DNA of 64,000 bases from the NCBI RefSeq assembly GCF_002000985.1, contig NZ_CP018822.1, forward strand, positions 2,250,001-2,314,000. Direction: 5' to 3'. Numbering within the stretch: the stretch's first letter is position 1; every line of letters starts with the position of its first letter. The notes under the pieces were generated by a model. It made no database searches and was not told where the DNA came from. It saw nothing but the letters and a program-made list of their open reading frames with translations. The stretch is from Streptococcus gallolyticus subsp. gallolyticus DSM 16831 (GTDB lineage Bacteria > Bacillota > Bacilli > Lactobacillales > Streptococcaceae). Made by a program: the position numbers and the translations under genes. This document shows positions 17,839-29,999 of the stretch, piece by piece.

Positions 17839-18462
17839 TTATTTTACTTTCATAATGCGAACTAGGTTGGCGCGCTCTGTTTCTTCGAGTTTTAGTTCGA
17901 TATAGTGAATGGTTTCTTCTAATTGTGGAATGGTTGAGTATTCCAAACCATTGACGCGACGGCGTGTTTTTTCAATTTCGTCAGCCATTAGTTGACAAGA
18001 TTTTTCGATTTCAGCCAGACGAAGCAATTTCTCTGTCAAGCCCTCAATGGCAACCAAGGTGTCGTCCATTTCACTATTAGAAGCTAGATAACTGTACACA
18101 ACGTCACCGTTATCATCACCATACGGATTTTCAATATGGCTGTGCATTTTGGGAACAGTAACGCTCATAACATTTTCTGTTTCAATAAACAGTTGAACCT
18201 CTTTTGTCGGAACTGAAAACATTTCTTCTACCATAAGTGTGTTTTCAAGAGATTTCGCCATGACAAAATCTTGCATATGACCGACCAGAGCCGCTTCTAC
18301 TTCTTTGCGCAATTCATTATTTTCACGAATGAGGTCAACAAAACGTCGCATTAATTCATCTCGTTTATCTTTGAGTAATTTGTGCCCACGAGTTGCGGTT
18401 TTTAAACGTTCCTTGAGGTTACTCAATTCCATTCGAGTGGGTTTTACATTTAAACGTGCCAT
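17839..18462 (-). CDS. ntpD: V-type ATPase subunit D
   Basis: 207 aa, long helical hairpin protein forming the central rotor shaft inside the A3B3 head of the V-type ATPase. It begins [20 protein letters not shown] and ends in a conserved helical segment. It is the last gene of the operon, 33 bp after ntpB; unlike Enterococcus hirae there are no ntpH or ntpJ genes after it. Confidence 0.93.
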   Translation of the reverse strand: MARLNVKPTRMELSNLKERLKTATRGHKLLKDKRDELMRRFVDLIRENNELRKEVEAALVGHMQDFVMAKSLENTLMVEEMFSVPTKEVQLFIETENVMSVTVPKMHSHIENPYGDDNGDVVYSYLASNSEMDDTLVAIEGLTEKLLRLAEIEKSCQLMADEIEKTRRRVNGLEYSTIPQLEETIHYIELKLEETERANLVRIMKVK

Positions 18463-18495
18463 AGAACCTACCTCCTTTACTAAATGTTTTAATGA

Positions 18496-19890
18496 TTACT
18501 TGTCATCTGTTTTAGTTTGCGGAAGGTATTGGTCAAGCATATCGTCTTTGATACGTTTGAGTTCGGTACGTGGGAGGATTGATAACAATTCCCAGCCTAA
18601 ATCAAGCGTTTCTTCGATGCTACGGTTTGTTTGGAAACCTTGATTAATGTATTCTTCTTCAAAACGTTTAGTGAATTCCACATAAAGTTTGTCGGTGTCA
18701 GACAAGGCTGATTCACCCAACACAACAGCCAATTCTGCCGCTTGTTTTCCTTGGGCGTAAGCAGCGAAAAGTTGGTTCATTGTTGCCGCATGGTCACCAC
18801 GTGTTTTACCTTCACCTGACCCTTTATCTTTCAAACGAGATAGTGATGGCAATACATTAATCGGTGGACGATAACCAGAATTATACAATTCATGTGATAA
18901 AATGATTTGTCCTTCGGTGATGTAACCTGTCAAGTCAGGAATTGGGTGCGTAATGTCATCTTCAGGCATGGTCAAAATAGGAATCTGTGTTACAGAACCT
19001 TTTTTACCAACCAAACGCCCCGCACGTTCATAAAGTGTTGACAAGTTTGTGTAAAGGTAACCAGGGTAACCACGGCGCCCAGGGACTTCACGACGTGCAG
19101 CCGACACTTCACGAAGCGCTTCACAGTAGTTGGTCATATCCGTCATGATAACCAACACGTGCATATCTTTTTCGTAAGCCAAATATTCAGCCGTTGTCAA
19201 AGCAATACGTGGTGTGGCAATACGTTCGATAGCAGGGTCATTTGCCAAATTGATAAAGAGAACAGAACGGTCAATCGCTCCCGTTTGACGTAAGTCATTC
19301 ATGAAAAATTCTGCTTCTTCAAAGGTAATCCCCATGGCTGCAAAAACAACCGCAAAATTTTCATCAGAATTTAATACCGTTGCTTGACGCGCAATTTGCG
19401 CTGCTAATTCATTGTGAGGAAGACCTGAACCTGAAAATACAGGTAATTTTTGCCCACGAACCAAGGTATTCAAATGGTCAATCGCTGAAATCCCTGTTTG
19501 AATAAATTCATCAGGATAATCACGCGCCACGGGATTGATTGCTTGACCGTCAATATCCAAATATTTTTCCGGAATCAAATCTGGTCCACCGTCAATTGGT
19601 TTTCCCATACCATTGAAAATACGTCCAACCATATCTTCTGATACTGGCAATTCCAAAGGATGTCCTGTAAAACGCACCTTCGCCTTTTCAAGATTGATAC
19701 CACTAGACCCTTCAAAAAGTTGAACCATGGCTTTATCTTCTTGAACTTCAAGCACTTGCCCTTGACGAACTTCACCATTATGAAGCTTGATTTCAACCAG
19801 TTCATTGTAGTGAACACCAGAAACTTGGTCAACAATCATCAGAGGTCCAACAACTTCTCTGACTGTTCGATATTCTTTAAGAACACTCAT
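18496..19890 (-). CDS. ntpB: V-type ATPase subunit B (non-catalytic)
   Basis: 464 aa. It is homologous to the catalytic subunit but has [16 protein letters not shown] instead of a working P-loop, as expected for the regulatory B subunit. The ATP synthase alpha/beta signature region ([12 protein letters not shown]) is present near residue 360. It starts one base after the ntpA stop, so translation is coupled. Together with NtpA it forms the A3B3 hexamer. Confidence 0.95.
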   Translation of the reverse strand: MSVLKEYRTVREVVGPLMIVDQVSGVHYNELVEIKLHNGEVRQGQVLEVQEDKAMVQLFEGSSGINLEKAKVRFTGHPLELPVSEDMVGRIFNGMGKPIDGGPDLIPEKYLDIDGQAINPVARDYPDEFIQTGISAIDHLNTLVRGQKLPVFSGSGLPHNELAAQIARQATVLNSDENFAVVFAAMGITFEEAEFFMNDLRQTGAIDRSVLFINLANDPAIERIATPRIALTTAEYLAYEKDMHVLVIMTDMTNYCEALREVSAARREVPGRRGYPGYLYTNLSTLYERAGRLVGKKGSVTQIPILTMPEDDITHPIPDLTGYITEGQIILSHELYNSGYRPPINVLPSLSRLKDKGSGEGKTRGDHAATMNQLFAAYAQGKQAAELAVVLGESALSDTDKLYVEFTKRFEEEYINQGFQTNRSIEETLDLGWELLSILPRTELKRIKDDMLDQYLPQTKTDDK

Positions 19891-19891
19891 C

Positions 19892-21667
19892 TTAGATACC
19901 TCCTTTTGCTAACACTTGATGAATCGCTTCTTGTGCTTGTTCAGATAGCGCTTTGATTTGGTCAATATTTTCCTCGGCAATGTATTTACTACGCGCCATG
20001 CGGTCACGTACTTCAACAGTTCCGTCCATGATTTCAGTGAAATAAGCTCCTAGTTCAAGGGCTTTTTTAGCTTCATCCGCAAAATTCAAAATATTGTTAA
20101 GCATCGCTTCTTGTTTGGCAAATGAAGTGAAGGTATCAACTGAATCGAAGGCATTTTGTTGCAAATAATCCTCACGGATTTGTTTAGCAATTTCCATGGT
20201 CAAACGGTCTGTTTCAGAAAGTGAATCAATACCAACCAAGCGTACAATTTCTTCCAAACTAGACTCACGTTGCAAAATATTCATAGCTTGTGTCACCTTA
20301 GCAGCCCAATTTGTTTTTTGGACTTTATCAACGTACTTCCCAACTTCATCTTTATAAAGTGAATAGGATGTCAACCAGTTAATTGCTGGGAAATGACGAC
20401 GTTGGGCAAGCGGAGCATCCAAGCCCCAGAACACTTTAACAATACGTAGCGTATTTTGCGTAACAGGTTCTGAAATGTCTCCTCCTGGAGGTGATACAGC
20501 ACCAATGGCGGTAATTGTACCTTCGCGGCCTTCTTGACCAAGTACACGAGCACGACCAGCACGTTCATAATATTCAGCAATACGAGAACCTAGGTAAGCT
20601 GGGTAACCTTCGTCACCTGGCATTTCTTCCAAACGCCCTGACATTTCACGAAGCGCTTCTGCCCAACGAGATGTTGAATCTGCCATAATGGCGACAGAAT
20701 ACCCCATATCTCGGAAGTATTCAGCAATCGTAATCCCTGTGTAAATAGAAGCTTCACGCGCAGCCACGGGCATATTTGATGTATTGGCAATCAAGACTGT
20801 ACGTTGCATGATAGATTGACCAGTATTTGGGTCAATCAATTCTGGAAATTCATTCAAAACATCGGTCATTTCATTACCACGTTCACCACAACCAACGTAG
20901 ATAACAATATCCACATTCGCAAATTTGGCGATTTGGTGTTGAACAACCGTTTTACCAGCTCCGAAAGGTCCTGGTACGGCAGCAGCACCGCCTTTTGTCA
21001 CAGGAAAGAAAGTGTCAATAACGCGTTGACCTGTTACCAAAGGTTCCTCTGGAATCAAGCGTTGAGCAACAGGACGTCCTTTACGAACAGGCCATTTTTG
21101 CAACAGTGTTCCTTTAAAAATAGAACCGTCAGCTTGTTCAATTTCATAAACCGTTTCTTCAACGGTAAATTCACCTGCTGTGATAGAAATCAGTTTTCCT
21201 GAGACATTGTTTGGCACCATGATACGGTGTTCGACGACTGATGTTTCTTGAACAGTTCCCAAAATATCACCAGTGCTAACCTCTGCACCAATTTCCAAAC
21301 TTGGCACAAAGTCCCATTTTGCTTCACGGTCAAGACTTGGGAGCTCGACACCACGAATCAAGAAATCACTATTCGTTGCTGTTTTAAAACGGTCCAAAGG
21401 ACGTTGAATCCCGTCAAACATTTGAGAAATCAACCCTGGTCCCAATTCAACAGACAATGGATTTCCTGTCGTCACAACAGGTTCACCAGGACCAATTCCT
21501 GATGTTTCTTCATAAACTTGGATAGAAGCTTGGTCACGGCGCATTTCAATGATTTCGCCAATCAAGCCCAAGTCTCCAACACGACAAATGTCTTGAATAT
21601 TTGCCTCTTGCATTCCAGAAGCCACAACTAGCGGCCCTGAAACTTTTATAATTTTTCCTTGGCTCAA
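19892..21667 (-). CDS. ntpA: V-type ATPase subunit A (catalytic)
   Basis: 591 aa catalytic subunit that hydrolyses ATP to drive ion pumping. Walker A is GPFGAGKTV near residue 235, with the A-type insert region before it and the conserved [23 protein letters not shown] block near 330. It starts with ATG behind GGAGGAAAAATCTTGAGCC. It is separated from the upstream subunit genes by a 569-bp repeat-bearing gap, so A, B and D may be expressed at a different level from the rest. Confidence 0.96.
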   Translation of the reverse strand: MSQGKIIKVSGPLVVASGMQEANIQDICRVGDLGLIGEIIEMRRDQASIQVYEETSGIGPGEPVVTTGNPLSVELGPGLISQMFDGIQRPLDRFKTATNSDFLIRGVELPSLDREAKWDFVPSLEIGAEVSTGDILGTVQETSVVEHRIMVPNNVSGKLISITAGEFTVEETVYEIEQADGSIFKGTLLQKWPVRKGRPVAQRLIPEEPLVTGQRVIDTFFPVTKGGAAAVPGPFGAGKTVVQHQIAKFANVDIVIYVGCGERGNEMTDVLNEFPELIDPNTGQSIMQRTVLIANTSNMPVAAREASIYTGITIAEYFRDMGYSVAIMADSTSRWAEALREMSGRLEEMPGDEGYPAYLGSRIAEYYERAGRARVLGQEGREGTITAIGAVSPPGGDISEPVTQNTLRIVKVFWGLDAPLAQRRHFPAINWLTSYSLYKDEVGKYVDKVQKTNWAAKVTQAMNILQRESSLEEIVRLVGIDSLSETDRLTMEIAKQIREDYLQQNAFDSVDTFTSFAKQEAMLNNILNFADEAKKALELGAYFTEIMDGTVEVRDRMARSKYIAEENIDQIKALSEQAQEAIHQVLAKGGI

Positions 21668-21850
21668 GATTTTTCCTCCTGATTAAGATAAGCATTTCTT
21701 TTTGTTGTTCCCAACTGCTAATACTCTTCGAAAAGTAAAACAAAACCACACCTGAGAAAACAACAGATTTATGTCAAATGATTAATAAATTATCCACAGA
21801 TAGTTTCACAATCACAACGGACTCCCCAGCAGCCTAGATCGACACCCCAC

Positions 21851-21983
21851 AGAGGCTGAGACAAAAGTACTCAGCTTCTGTGTTTATATAATTATTATTT
21901 ACAAGGCGCAGTGGTTGAGATAACGAAATCGAATTTCTTCGAAATTACCGATTCGCTTTTTAATCTTTATTTGTCCCACTCCC
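21851..21983 (-). repeat. Hairpin-mosaic repeat, short copy A
   Basis: Read on the minus strand, this starts GGGAGTGGGACAAATAAA, continues through AAAAAGCGAATCGGTAATTTC and ends in a GCTGAG-N9-CTCAGC hairpin. Both ends match the repeats at 39568-39959 and 53552-54028, but about 250 bp of the middle is missing. It lies inside the ntp operon between ntpG and ntpA. Confidence 0.8.
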
Positions 21984-22236
21984 AATTAAACTGGTACAAC
22001 GGATTTTTTGGGGGTCGATAATAAGCCCCTAAAATCCTAGTAAGCGAACTAGGCAACTGCCACAGCAGTTGGCACCCACTTACTGTCAGCCAATAGTCAG
22101 ATAAACAAATTGTTACGACGCGAGAAGGAAAGTTCGTTTTTTAACTTTCCGACGAGCTAGTAAGGGGCTTAGGTTGGCGATATAACGCCAAGCGTGACAG
22201 CACTAAACATCTTTGATGTTAGTGGTGTCTAGCCCA
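21984..22236 (-). repeat. Palindrome-rich intergenic array between ntpG and ntpA
   Basis: No gene. A chain of inverted repeats: CACTAAACATC/GATGTTAGTG with a TTT centre (around 22199-22222), TTGGCG-N6-CGCCAA (~22173-22190), GGAAAGTT/AACTTTCC (~22127-22150), CAACTGC/GCAGTTG (~22051-22068), and an outer pair AAGCCCCT/AGGGGCTT (about 22024 and 22162) enclosing several of them. In the ntp transcript it would fold into a large branched structure. The sequences differ from copy B and C stems, but the style is the same. Confidence 0.65.
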
Positions 22237-22557
22237 TTACAAAATATTCTGTCCGACTGCTTTTTCCACGTTATCTTGAACACGTTGTAAGCCTAGCCCT
22301 GCTGAGCCTTTGTGCGTTGGGATAAGGATAACAGCTGGTGTCACTTGCGTGTCATAATAAGCAATAGTATCTGGAATTTCAGCTGCGATGTCTTCTGTTA
22401 GATAAACAATACCATAGTCATTCATTGCCAATTGACGCAGGGTATTGATAGCTTCCTGCGCATGATTGACTGGAAAAGTATTAAAACCAATCATACGAAA
22501 TGGCAGGATAGCATCACGATTTCCAACAACGCCAATTTTGTATTTTTTATTGTCCAT
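22237..22557 (-). CDS. ntpG: V-type ATPase subunit F (NtpG)
   Basis: 106 aa small central-stalk subunit (starts MDNKKYKIGVVGNRDAI) with the GFNTFPV and YGIVYLTEDIA segments of the family and the VILIPTHKGSAG block. In E. hirae nomenclature this is NtpG, equivalent to subunit F. The start at 22557 is chosen by homology and a GAAAGGA site upstream; it overlaps the end of ntpC by 11 bp. Confidence 0.9.
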   Translation of the reverse strand: MDNKKYKIGVVGNRDAILPFRMIGFNTFPVNHAQEAINTLRQLAMNDYGIVYLTEDIAAEIPDTIAYYDTQVTPAVILIPTHKGSAGLGLQRVQDNVEKAVGQNIL

Positions 22558-23557
22558 AGATTGGTCGCATCCTTTCTCTGACAACCTCTAGCGGCATTTC
22601 ATTACATAAGGCAGATAATAATAAGCGAAGATTTTTAACTTCAAATTCTCGTCCTAACAAGTATCTTGCCAAGACCAATGGACCTTGCACCTCATAGCGC
22701 GCTTGGTCAAGCAATTGAAATTGCATCACGTCGTAAAGGTACTCTAATTCGACAACTGAAATCGTTCCTTGACGCATTTTTTCTTCGTAATCCACCAGCG
22801 AAGTATCTAAAATACCTGGATTAACCTGATTAAACCATGAAATCAAGTCATTATTTTCAACCAAATCAATAAATTCATCAGCCGTAAAACTACCATTATC
22901 AGACAACAATTGAAGCATAAAACTACGCGGTTTCTTTTGACGTAAAGCCCGCTGAACCGTGGTAACATTATAAAAATCAATCATCAACGTTGCTGCCTGA
23001 CTAAAAGCTGGTATTTCAGACTGCTCTGCTATTTTTTGCAAATGGTTAAAGTAAGCCAAATCAGCTCCGATTTCCAGAACGCGAATATCCTTGTAATCTT
23101 CATATTCTGCCCAAATATCTCGAATCTCTGCCACCATAAAATCAGGGAAAAAATCGGATTTTAAAGCAGAAATCATATGTTGCAAAGCTTCTAAAGAATG
23201 TTCACCAATCGGAATAAGCAAATCTGACAAATCTTTTCCAGTTGCCTTAGCTTTCAGAAGAACCTTGACATTATGATAAACATAACGCAGTGAAAACATA
23301 TTGACAATCGTTTTTTCAGGCGCTTCTGCAAATGCCCATTTGTATTCTTGCGATAATTCTCGCATCAAACTCGCATCAATGGCCGTTAAATCGTCCAATT
23401 CTTCCACCGATAGGTGATAAGGCGTTGTCTGCAACAAAAGCGCGATGTCATCCTTGTTCCCCGCTTGAAGCATTTTTTGAAATGTATCCACGGTGATAAA
23501 ACTATTTTCTTTAACAGCAATCGTTGTGTTAATTTGAGAAAAGAGATTTGAATCCAT
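22547..23557 (-). CDS. ntpC: V-type ATPase subunit C (d-type)
   Basis: 336 aa helical protein linking the central stalk to the membrane rotor ring. The sequence is helix-rich with conserved arginines, as in NtpC of E. hirae. It lies between ntpE (14 bp upstream) and ntpG (overlapping), the canonical operon order. Confidence 0.9.
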   Translation of the reverse strand: MDSNLFSQINTTIAVKENSFITVDTFQKMLQAGNKDDIALLLQTTPYHLSVEELDDLTAIDASLMRELSQEYKWAFAEAPEKTIVNMFSLRYVYHNVKVLLKAKATGKDLSDLLIPIGEHSLEALQHMISALKSDFFPDFMVAEIRDIWAEYEDYKDIRVLEIGADLAYFNHLQKIAEQSEIPAFSQAATLMIDFYNVTTVQRALRQKKPRSFMLQLLSDNGSFTADEFIDLVENNDLISWFNQVNPGILDTSLVDYEEKMRQGTISVVELEYLYDVMQFQLLDQARYEVQGPLVLARYLLGREFEVKNLRLLLSALCNEMPLEVVRERMRPIYGQ

Positions 23558-23571
23558 ATAGAATACCTCCT

Positions 23572-24156
23572 CTAATTCTCTTTGAAAATATCGGCAGCGA
23601 TTCGAGAACTTTCTTCCTTGTAAATTGATTCAATCAAGTCAGCATACAAATACGTATCATCTACTTGTCCGATTGAAATGACTAAGCCAGCTTGACCAGC
23701 AATAACATCATTTTCAAAAGTTGCCTTTGGAAACTCACTCTGCAATTGCGTGATGTCAGTAGCGCTAAGCTTCTCAGCAGTCACCTGACCGAAAGTAACC
23801 ACTACTGCCTGACCAGAATATTTAGCCAAAATCTTGCGGATAAAAGCTAACTCATCTGTAACTGTCCATGCAAACATACTGTCTTTTGCCGCCGCAAACA
23901 GCTCTTTTAAGACTTTTTGCTTAGACACCAAAGTTGGTTGACGTTCTTGGTTACGAATTTGCTGCGCTTCAATTTGAAATTGTTGATTAATATCTTTGAG
24001 TTGACTTTGACGTTCTGCTTCTTTTTCACGCAATAAACGTGCTTTGTTTGCCTCAAATTCTGTTGTCAATTTATCTTCAGCAGCAGCCAAACGTAATTTG
24101 CCTTCTTGATGAGCCTGTTCAATAATTGATTGTTTTAGTGCATTTGTGTCACTCAC
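23572..24156 (-). CDS. ntpE: V-type ATPase subunit E (peripheral stalk)
   Basis: 194 aa. The long charged N-terminal helix (residues ~1-90, rich in Lys/Glu/Gln) forms the peripheral stalk coiled coil with the small ntpF product. A compact C-terminal domain (about 95-194) attaches to the A/B head. It sits between ntpK and ntpC. Confidence 0.9.
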   Translation of the reverse strand: MSDTNALKQSIIEQAHQEGKLRLAAAEDKLTTEFEANKARLLREKEAERQSQLKDINQQFQIEAQQIRNQERQPTLVSKQKVLKELFAAAKDSMFAWTVTDELAFIRKILAKYSGQAVVVTFGQVTAEKLSATDITQLQSEFPKATFENDVIAGQAGLVISIGQVDDTYLYADLIESIYKEESSRIAADIFKEN

Positions 24157-24226
24157 TTGAACACCTCTTTCTAAGATAATATCCTAACGGTTATATTAGG
24201 AAAATAGTCATTAAAATTGCTTCTCA

Positions 24227-26691
<2,465 letters not shown>

Positions 26692-26702
<11 letters not shown>

Positions 26703-27015
26703 ACTTTTCTACCACCCTGTCCACGATTTGCTGAACCAGACCGTCTTTTCTCGTCATCAAAACCGACCTGACATTGCTGTCATTTTTTGCAATGGTTGTC
26801 GTCAAGTTTTCTTTCAACTGAGTAGTTTTCTCCGCAAGTTCTTTTGAAAGCCCCTCAACTTCAATTTGAGTTTTCTGGTCACAATCCGTTTCGATACGTT
26901 CCAATTCTTGTGTAAATTGCGAACGTAATCCTTGAACCTTTGCATCATAAGCCGCCAAAACTTGCTTTGCTTCGGCTTCAATACCCTGCATTGTTTCTAA
27001 AATGGAATTTGCCAC
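26692..27015 (-). CDS. ntpF: V-type ATPase subunit G/H (peripheral stalk, NtpF)
   Basis: 107 aa coiled-coil protein (VANSILETMQGIEAEAKQVL...), partner of subunit E in the peripheral stalk. The start is the GTG at 27015, seven bases after GAGAGGAGG; reading further upstream would put the ribosome binding site inside the gene. It is the first gene of the ntpFIKECG-ABD operon. Confidence 0.82.
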
Positions 27016-27044
27016 CGTGACACCTCCTCTCAATAATTACCTTT

Positions 27045-27053
27045 ATTGTACCA
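27045..27053 (-). promoter_or_regulatory. Extended -10 promoter of V-ATPase operon
   Basis: Minus-strand TGGTACAAT, 30 bp before the ntpF GTG start. No clear -35. Confidence 0.5.
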
Positions 27054-27130
27054 AAATTAACACAAGAATATTAGCAAATGTTAAGTTTTTTTAGTCTTAT
27101 TCCATATTCGCATAGCTCTATTCCTAACAA

Positions 27131-27164
27131 AAAACCTATCACGTTACTAATCATGATAGGTTTT
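27131..27164. terminator. Isolated hairpin between rpmH and the ntp promoter
   Basis: Perfect 11-bp stem AAAACCTATCA/TGATAGGTTTT, A-rich before and T-rich after, usable as a terminator in either direction. The rest of 27165-27340 holds no convincing gene. Confidence 0.5.
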
Positions 27165-27343
27165 AATTGTCAAATATCAATTGCAAAAATTTTCAATTGC
27201 TAACAAAACAGAACTCAAATAAAACTCCGTTTTTAATAGCTGAAAACGATAGTCTTTTGTGCTGTATGCGCTTACAGAATATATTGCTTATTATATCATA
27301 TTTTTTCATGAATACCCAAAAAGTAAGACTGGATTTCAAGAAA

Positions 27344-27377
27344 ATAAAAAAAACCGTCAGACTCGAGCACTGACGGT
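27344..27377 (-). terminator. Terminator of rpmH
   Basis: Stem ACCGTCAG/CTGACGGT with a 9-nt loop and a long T-run on the minus strand, 20 bp after the rpmH stop. Confidence 0.9.
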
Positions 27378-27397
27378 GACTTTTTGTATTCTATCAA

Positions 27398-27532
27398 TTA
27401 AGCAGATAAAACTTTACGTCCTTTACGACGGCGAGCAGCAAGCACGCGACGTCCGTTTTTAGTTGACATACGGTGACGGAATCCGTGTTTACGTTGACGA
27501 CGGATTTTACTTGGTTGATAAGTACGTTTCAC
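27398..27532 (-). CDS. rpmH: 50S ribosomal protein L34
   Basis: 44 aa, very basic (starts [18 protein letters not shown], ends RKGRKVLSA), the full family length. It starts with GTG at 27532, preceded by a GAGGAGG site. It is monocistronic here, with its own terminator, and lies 5 kb from rnpA-yidC-jag; in many Firmicutes rpmH is directly adjacent to rnpA. Confidence 0.97.
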
Positions 27533-27701
27533 GATGAATACCTCCTCATAGATTTTCGTATTCGTTTAGCCGGCTATATTTGATCAGTTACTAAACATAC
27601 CATACTATTTTATAATAAGAATAGGAAGCTGTCAAGGACTACTTGGTTTTTATTTCAATGTCTCTCTTTTAAAAGATGACCCCAAAGAGCTTTTATAGTT
27701 T

Positions 27702-27731
27702 AAAAATACCCCAGCATATAACTGGAGCATT
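27702..27731 (-). terminator. Terminator of exported hypothetical protein gene
   Basis: Imperfect stem AATGCTCCAG/CTGGGGTATT followed by TTTTTAAAC on the minus strand, just after the stop at 27737. Confidence 0.65.
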
Positions 27732-27736
27732 CGTTA

Positions 27737-28138
27737 TCATTCTTCTAAAGCTTCGTACAAGGCTTCTTTTAGCTCTCCGACCGTTGTTGCTCTAGGGGAA
27801 TCTAAGCTTAGTTCTTCCACGACTTGACCGCTGTCAGTATCGTATGTCTTTAGAACCGCATGGTTATCAGTTAAAGAATAAAATAGACCACCTTCCTCAT
27901 CAGCGATGACTTTAGTATTTTCATCAATACTCCAGTTGTTAAACATCTCATCAACGTAATCTTTTGTGAAAAATTCTTCGCCCTCATAGCTGCTAAGAAT
28001 TTTATCAATAGTATAATTGCCAGTTTTATGCGATACCGTACTAGCATCAACATCAGAAGCCACTAAATAACCATTAGCCCCAAGCAATGAAAACAACAAA
28101 CCAAATGTGCAACCCACAACTACAATAAACTTTTTCAT
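27737..28138 (-). CDS. Exported hypothetical protein
   Basis: 133 aa with an N-terminal hydrophobic signal (residues ~4-27) and an acidic mature part (FYSLTDNHAVLKTYDTD, LGELKEAL-like C-terminus). No lipobox, LPXTG or recognised domain. It has its own terminator, between rpmH and the LytTR module. Function unknown. Confidence 0.65.
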   Translation of the reverse strand: MKKFIVVVGCTFGLLFSLLGANGYLVASDVDASTVSHKTGNYTIDKILSSYEGEEFFTKDYVDEMFNNWSIDENTKVIADEEGGLFYSLTDNHAVLKTYDTDSGQVVEELSLDSPRATTVGELKEALYEALEE

Positions 28139-28239
28139 AATGTTCCATCTCCTAAAACCATAAACGCTTAAAAATATATACTTTAAACAAGTATATCATT
28201 TGTACCACTATTTTCAAAATATTTTAATGTTAAATATAG

Positions 28240-28266
28240 CAAAAGAGAACAAATTTTTGTTCTCTT
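28240..28266 (-). terminator. Terminator after LytTR/DUF3021 module
   Basis: Perfect stem AAGAGAACAAA/TTTGTTCTCTT, 20 bp after the DUF3021 stop; the T-tract on the minus strand is short. Confidence 0.65.
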
Positions 28267-28284
28267 GAATTTTTTATAATTACT

Positions 28285-28671
28285 TTACCCATTCTTCTCA
28301 CGTAATCTTTGGTTAATATTTTTCACACGGTTATTGAAACTGATATAGATGACAAACCAGATGACTAGATAAGTAAGGGAAAATTCGCCTAAAAGATGCC
28401 ATGACCAGACAATGCCGTTAAGTTTCTCAAGCCAACTATATAGCCCATAAACCAAGCAAAAATGAATCAGAATTTCCCATGCGACAGGAATGGCTTCCAC
28501 TTCAAAAATCATACTAACCAAACCAATCAATCCACTAATGAACACCACATTTGCAATATGCTGAACCGTCTGCGTCTCAGCACCACTCTGCCACAAAAAG
28601 AACAAGTAAACCAAACTCCCAAAACCTACTCCCATTAAGAAATAGATAATCACTCGTTTAACATAATTCAT
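28285..28671 (-). CDS. DUF3021 family membrane protein
   Basis: 128 aa with four predicted membrane helices (starts MNYVKRVIIYFLMGVG). DUF3021 proteins are encoded next to LytTR regulators and probably act as their membrane antagonists, like HdrM/BrsM in S. mutans LytTR systems. The start at 28671 follows GAGGTGACATTG; it begins 10 bp beyond the LytTR stop. The antagonist role is inference from context. Confidence 0.75.
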   Translation of the reverse strand: MNYVKRVIIYFLMGVGFGSLVYLFFLWQSGAETQTVQHIANVVFISGLIGLVSMIFEVEAIPVAWEILIHFCLVYGLYSWLEKLNGIVWSWHLLGEFSLTYLVIWFVIYISFNNRVKNINQRLREKNG

Positions 28672-28681
28672 CAATGTCACC

Positions 28682-29152
28682 TCACAATTCCAAGCGTTTT
28701 TCCAACTCTGATAAATAACGCCGACTAACATCTGTTTTGATTTTTCCTGTCAATATCGCTAACATATTGCCTGAAAAGCTATTCTCAAGTGCTTTCAGAT
28801 GATTGATATTAATCAAAGCATGCTTAGAAACTTGGACAAAATCTGGGTTTGCTAAACGCTGGCGAAATTTATACAAGCGGTCGTTAGTCAACAATCGTCC
28901 CTGCGTCGTTTCCAAAATAAGGGCAGAGCCATCAACATCAACGAGAATCAAATCTGCCACACGCAACATTTCAATACGATCCACCGTTTTTATCGGCAAA
29001 ACTGTTGGCTCTTTTTGCTCAAATTGAGCAAGATAATCCAGAACTTTTTGTACGGAATTGTCAAGCTGACAGCTTTTTACTAAAACTTCAATAACATCTT
29101 TTGGTAACTGCTTATCTTCCTCAAACTGATAATGCACAACTCTCTCCCTCAT
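28682..29152 (-). CDS. LytTR-domain DNA-binding regulator
   Basis: 156 aa without receiver domain: a short N-terminal region (1-55), then a LytTR domain (about 58-150) with the typical LPIKTVDRIEMLRVADLILVDVDG start and FVQVSKHALININHLKAL core. LytTR proteins bind pairs of direct repeats. It is the third gene of the ABC ATPase-permease-LytTR-DUF3021 operon; a candidate operator with two 7-bp direct repeats 21 bp apart lies before the first gene, suggesting autoregulation. Confidence 0.85.
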   Translation of the reverse strand: MRERVVHYQFEEDKQLPKDVIEVLVKSCQLDNSVQKVLDYLAQFEQKEPTVLPIKTVDRIEMLRVADLILVDVDGSALILETTQGRLLTNDRLYKFRQRLANPDFVQVSKHALININHLKALENSFSGNMLAILTGKIKTDVSRRYLSELEKRLEL

Positions 29153-29159
29153 TTTCTAC

Positions 29160-29999
29160 TTATCCACTAATCACTGGACGTTTTTCCTTGACGATTAACA
29201 TCATTCCTAGAATGCCAAGGCTAATAACTAGCACACCGCTGATGATTAGCAATTCTTGATTGACCGTTGTTAATTCTTTTAATTTTAAGCCAATGCCTAA
29301 GTACACTTTTTCTGATTTTCCCAGATAATCTTGGTTAATCAACGTCTGACGATAAGCCGCAGCGACGTAGGCTGCTGGTGTTATTTTAACCACAATTTGT
29401 GCAATGTTCGGTAATGTTCCAAGTGGCATATAAACGCCCACAAGAAAACCTGAAACTGTCCCAACAATGGTTGATAAAGCCTCACTAGACTCTATCGATT
29501 TAAAAAATTGTAAAATCAGCAAAGCAAGACTTGCTCCGAGCAATGACCCTAAAACCATTATACTAAGTATTTGTGGTAAATGTGAACCAGAAAGGCTAAT
29601 ATTATCTTGCCAATGAAAGTAGAGTTTCATCACGACAAACATAAATGCTTGCATGGTAAAACCAATGACGCTCGCTGACATTAAATAACCTAGATAGACT
29701 TTAAAACGTGACGTATCAGTCAACAGAAAATCTTCTAGCTTGTGATTTTCTCGGTCATAAACTAAGCGAACAATTCCTGTCCAAGTAGTCGTAATGCTCG
29801 TTATCGCCAAGGTGCCACCAATCACCCAATTGTCTAAAATTTCTTCCAAATGTGGGGTTCCAGACCAAGAATCCTGCATATTTTTTTGCAAGAAAATAAT
29901 GTATAAACCAAAAGCAATCAAAGCTCCCAACAGTGAGAAAAAGACACTCATTTTATTGGAAAAATAAAGTTTCAAATTTCGTTTGGTCATCGCAACCAT
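29160..29999 (-). CDS. ABC transporter permease (ABC-2 type)
   Basis: 279 aa with six predicted membrane helices and an ABC-2 architecture (long cytoplasmic segment between helices 1 and 2). It partners the ATPase encoded directly upstream (ATG follows the ATPase stop without gap). The substrate is unknown; the LytTR/DUF3021 neighbours suggest a peptide, bacteriocin or drug efflux role. Confidence 0.8.
   Translation of the reverse strand: MVAMTKRNLKLYFSNKMSVFFSLLGALIAFGLYIIFLQKNMQDSWSGTPHLEEILDNWVIGGTLAITSITTTWTGIVRLVYDRENHKLEDFLLTDTSRFKVYLGYLMSASVIGFTMQAFMFVVMKLYFHWQDNISLSGSHLPQILSIMVLGSLLGASLALLILQFFKSIESSEALSTIVGTVSGFLVGVYMPLGTLPNIAQIVVKITPAAYVAAAYRQTLINQDYLGKSEKVYLGIGLKLKELTTVNQELLIISGVLVISLGILGMMLIVKEKRPVISG

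Noticed and set aside
20804..21202. 132-codon plus-strand frame opposite ntpA
   Set aside because: It lies antisense to a strongly conserved catalytic subunit and is explained by codon bias.
21984..22236. Insertion sequence remnant in the ntp operon
   Set aside because: No transposase-like frame and no clear target duplication; only palindromes are present.
27167..27373. Plus-strand open frame of 68 codons between the ntp promoter and rpmH
   Set aside because: It runs through the rpmH terminator, lacks a ribosome binding site and has no recognisable product.
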